Origin: Candidatus Omnitrophica bacterium UBA5776
GTDB taxonomy: Bacteria; Omnitrophota; Gorgyraeia; Gygaellales; Profunditerraquicolaceae
DNA length: 6,821 nucleotides
NCBI GenBank assembly: GCA_002418595.1
Contig: DIEK01000003.1
Coordinates: forward strand, 1 to 6,821
Direction: 5' to 3'
Shown: positions 5,623-6,821 of the stretch, one piece after another
How positions within the stretch are numbered: the first letter of the stretch is position 1
Layout: every line of letters begins with the position of its first letter
The notes under the pieces: model-generated
Told to the model about the DNA's origin: nothing
Database searches by the model: none
Seen by the model: only the letters and a program-made list of their open reading frames with translations
Translations under genes and position numbers: made by a program

Positions 5623-6821
5623 TTATTTTTGCCTGCGCGCTTTTTCAGCTAATGCCGCATCTTTCCTGGCTTTCGCCTCCGCGGCTTTTCTTTCTTTTTC
5701 CGCGGCGGCGGCCCGTTTTCTCGCGTCAAGATCGGCACGCTGCGCCGCGAGTCTGGCTTCCCGTTCTTTTCTCAGATGCTCCTGTCTTGCGGCCGCGTCT
5801 TTTTCGACTTGGATCCTTTTCTCTTCTTTTTGACGGGCAAGTTCTTCTTTGCGCTCCTGCGCGGCCCGCTGTTTAGCTTCGGCTTCCTGTCTCTGCAGGG
5901 CGAGTTTATCTTCACGCTCTTTTTGCAGTTGTTCGCGCCTGGCAGCCGCTTCTTTTTCTTTGGCTTCGTCAGCGGCGCGTTTCTGCGAAAGTTTTTGCTC
6001 GCGTTCCCTGCGCAGTTCTTCTTTTTGCTGTTGCGCCTGTTCTTCACGCACTTCCGCGGCGGCTGCCGCCTCCACGCGTTTTTGCTCTTTTTGCTTCAAA
6101 AGCTCTTCTTTGCGCTCCTGCGCGGCCCGCTGTTTGGCCTCGGCTTCCTGTTTCTGTAAGGCGAGTGCATCTTCGCGCTCTTTTTGCAGTTGTTCACGCC
6201 TGACAGCCGCTTCCTTTGCTCTAACTTCGTCAGCGGCGCGTTTCTGCGAAAGTTTTTGCTCGCGTTCCCTGCGCAGTTCTTCTTTTTGCTGTTGCGCCTG
6301 TTCTTCACGGACTTCCGCGGCGGCTGCGGCTTCCACGCGTTTCTGCTCTTTTTGCTTTAAAAGCTCTTCTTTGCGCTCCTGCGCGGCCCGCTGTTTAGAT
6401 TCGGCTTCCTGTTTCTGCAGGGCGAGTTTATCTTCACGCTCCTTGCGCAACTGCTCTTGCTTATCAGCTAACTCCTGCTTTCTAACTTCGTCAGCGGCGC
6501 GTTTTTCCGATAACTGCTGCTCCCGCTGCTGCCTAAGCTCTTCTTTGCTCTGCGCTTCCTGCAGGCGTTTTGCTTCCAGCGCGGCTGACGCCTCGGCTCG
6601 TTTCTGCTCTTTTTGCTTCAAAAGCTCTTCTTTACGCTCCTGCGCTTCCCGGCTCTTTTTTTCCGCCGCGGCCTTCTTTTCAGCAATCTTAAGCCTGCGC
6701 TCGTTCTTCGCCATTGCCGCGCGCGTCTGCTTTTTTTCCTTCAAAAGGGCCTTTTTCTCGGCTTTGTCGCGCGATACGTCCAGGGCGTGATTATAAGAAG
6801 CTATTGCTTCCTCATGCTTCT
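5623..6821 (-). CDS. TPR protein with long charged helical repeat tail, 5' part outside window
   Basis: Not a recognised named family. The visible 398 codons begin with KHEEAIASYNHALDVSRDK, which fits helix B of a TPR motif (compare the consensus Y-EAI--Y--AL-L-P), so more TPRs probably lie upstream. The rest is one long Glu/Lys/Arg/Gln/Ala-rich helix with no Pro or Cys and almost no Gly. It holds three 87-residue tandem repeats (each starting AQERKEEL) plus a shorter fourth, and ends AEKARRQK. Such sequence forms either a coiled coil or a single stable alpha-helix; hydrophobic positions are sparse (mainly Leu at position 4 of each 29-residue sub-repeat), which favours a single-helix or loosely packed rod. 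The frame is open past 6744 to the window edge, so a start inside the helix (TTG at 6744) is not credible. The stop is 33 bp before the tpsB start, in the same direction, implying co-transcription. Export signal, true length and function are unknown; a periplasmic spacer or scaffold is a guess. Confidence 0.85.
   Translation of the reverse strand, partial: KHEEAIASYNHALDVSRDKAEKKALLKEKKQTRAAMAKNERRLKIAEKKAAAEKKSREAQERKEELLKQKEQKRAEASAALEAKRLQEAQSKEELRQQREQQLSEKRAADEVRKQELADKQEQLRKEREDKLALQKQEAESKQRAAQERKEELLKQKEQKRVEAAAAAEVREEQAQQQKEELRREREQKLSQKRAADEVRAKEAAVRREQLQKEREDALALQKQEAEAKQRAAQERKEELLKQKEQKRVEAAAAAEVREEQAQQQKEELRREREQKLSQKRAADEAKEKEAAARREQLQKEREDKLALQRQEAEAKQRAAQERKEELARQKEEKRIQVEKDAAARQEHLRKEREARLAAQRADLDARKRAAAAEKERKAAEAKARKDAALAEKARRQK
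5626..5862 (-). repeat. Degenerate, shortened fourth copy of the 87-residue repeat
   Basis: Seventy-nine codons beginning AQERKEELARQKEEKR. The first sub-repeat is 22 residues, one heptad short of 29. It is followed by a copy resembling the third sub-repeat (QEHLRKEREARLAAQRADLD), so the middle sub-repeat seems to be missing. A Lys/Ala/Glu-rich tail then runs to the stop. It marks the terminal, oldest end of the array. Confidence 0.75.
5863..6645 (-). repeat. Three tandem 261-bp (87-residue) coding repeats
   Basis: Units at 6385-6645, 6124-6384 and 5863-6123, each exactly 261 bp and each encoding AQERKEELLKQKEQKR at its start. Units 2 and 3 differ at few residues (EVRAKEAAV against EAKEKEAAA, EDALALQKQ against EDKLALQRQ) and share 85 identical bases (5964-6048 and 6225-6309). 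Unit 1 is more diverged. Every unit breaks into three 29-residue sub-repeats starting KEEL, KEEL and [RQ]EQL, with E2, L4, K/R8, E9 and E20 kept in all nine. Confidence 0.93.
6763..6821 (-). other. Partial TPR motif (helix B) at the visible N-end of the helical-repeat protein
   Basis: The residues KHEEAIASYNHALDVSRDK match the second half of a tetratricopeptide repeat: E-A-I, Y, A-L at the expected spacing. The first helix lies beyond the window edge. TPRs usually bind proteins, so this end may be the binding part and the following helix a spacer. Only about half a motif is visible, so the assignment is moderate. Confidence 0.6.

Noticed and set aside
6742..6744. TTG as the start of the helical-repeat protein
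   Set aside because: The frame remains open upstream to the window edge and encodes a TPR helix there, so the true start is outside the window.
5849..6790. A 313-codon open frame on the plus strand across the helical-repeat gene
   Set aside because: It is the antisense of the E/K/R/A-rich repeat array; its Ser/Cys/Arg/Phe-rich translation (SSLRSCAARCLASAS) simply mirrors the repeat codons and has no family look.

Overview
The window carries three genes in tandem on the minus strand, read from right to left: a TPR / long-helix repeat protein cut by the right edge, an outer-membrane transporter of the TpsB (ShlB/FhaC) family, and a very large TpsA exoprotein of the filamentous-haemagglutinin type cut by the left edge. 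The gaps are 33 bp and 82 bp and all three genes point the same way, so I read this as one operon built around a type Vb (two-partner) secretion pair. No convincing plus-strand gene, RNA gene, CRISPR array or insertion sequence was seen.

Right part (5623-6821): the last 398 codons of a protein that starts with the second helix of a TPR motif. It then becomes an uninterrupted Glu/Lys/Arg/Gln/Ala-rich helix made of 87-residue (261-bp) tandem repeats. Each 87-residue unit is itself three 29-residue sub-repeats. Middle part (3773-5589): the transporter, with signal peptide, short N-terminal coiled coil, POTRA region and 16-strand-type barrel with the VRGF and DAGKG motifs. The signal peptide and the body are in different frames, joined by an apparent single-base deletion near 5458. 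Left part (1-3690): exactly 1230 open codons of the TpsA protein, with signal peptide, TPS (haemagglutination-activity) domain carrying NPSGILFG, a GGFVEFSG / LLIDPTDITI transition block, and then a long cysteine-free beta-helix stalk that continues outside the window.

Expected working (family knowledge): the TpsA protein crosses the inner membrane by Sec, its TPS domain is recognised by the POTRA region of TpsB, and the stalk is threaded through the barrel and folds outside, usually as an adhesin or surface fibre. The role of the upstream TPR / helical-rod protein is unknown. Its position suggests, but does not prove, a periplasmic or envelope partner.

The organism must be a diderm (Gram-negative-type) bacterium, because TpsB proteins sit in an outer membrane. 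GC is moderate, roughly 45-60% in the lines I counted. The style of the proteins (huge TpsA, TPR-plus-coil neighbour, signal peptide ending in PVYAQ) resembles uncultured groups such as Omnitrophota, but that is a low-confidence guess with no marker gene to support it.
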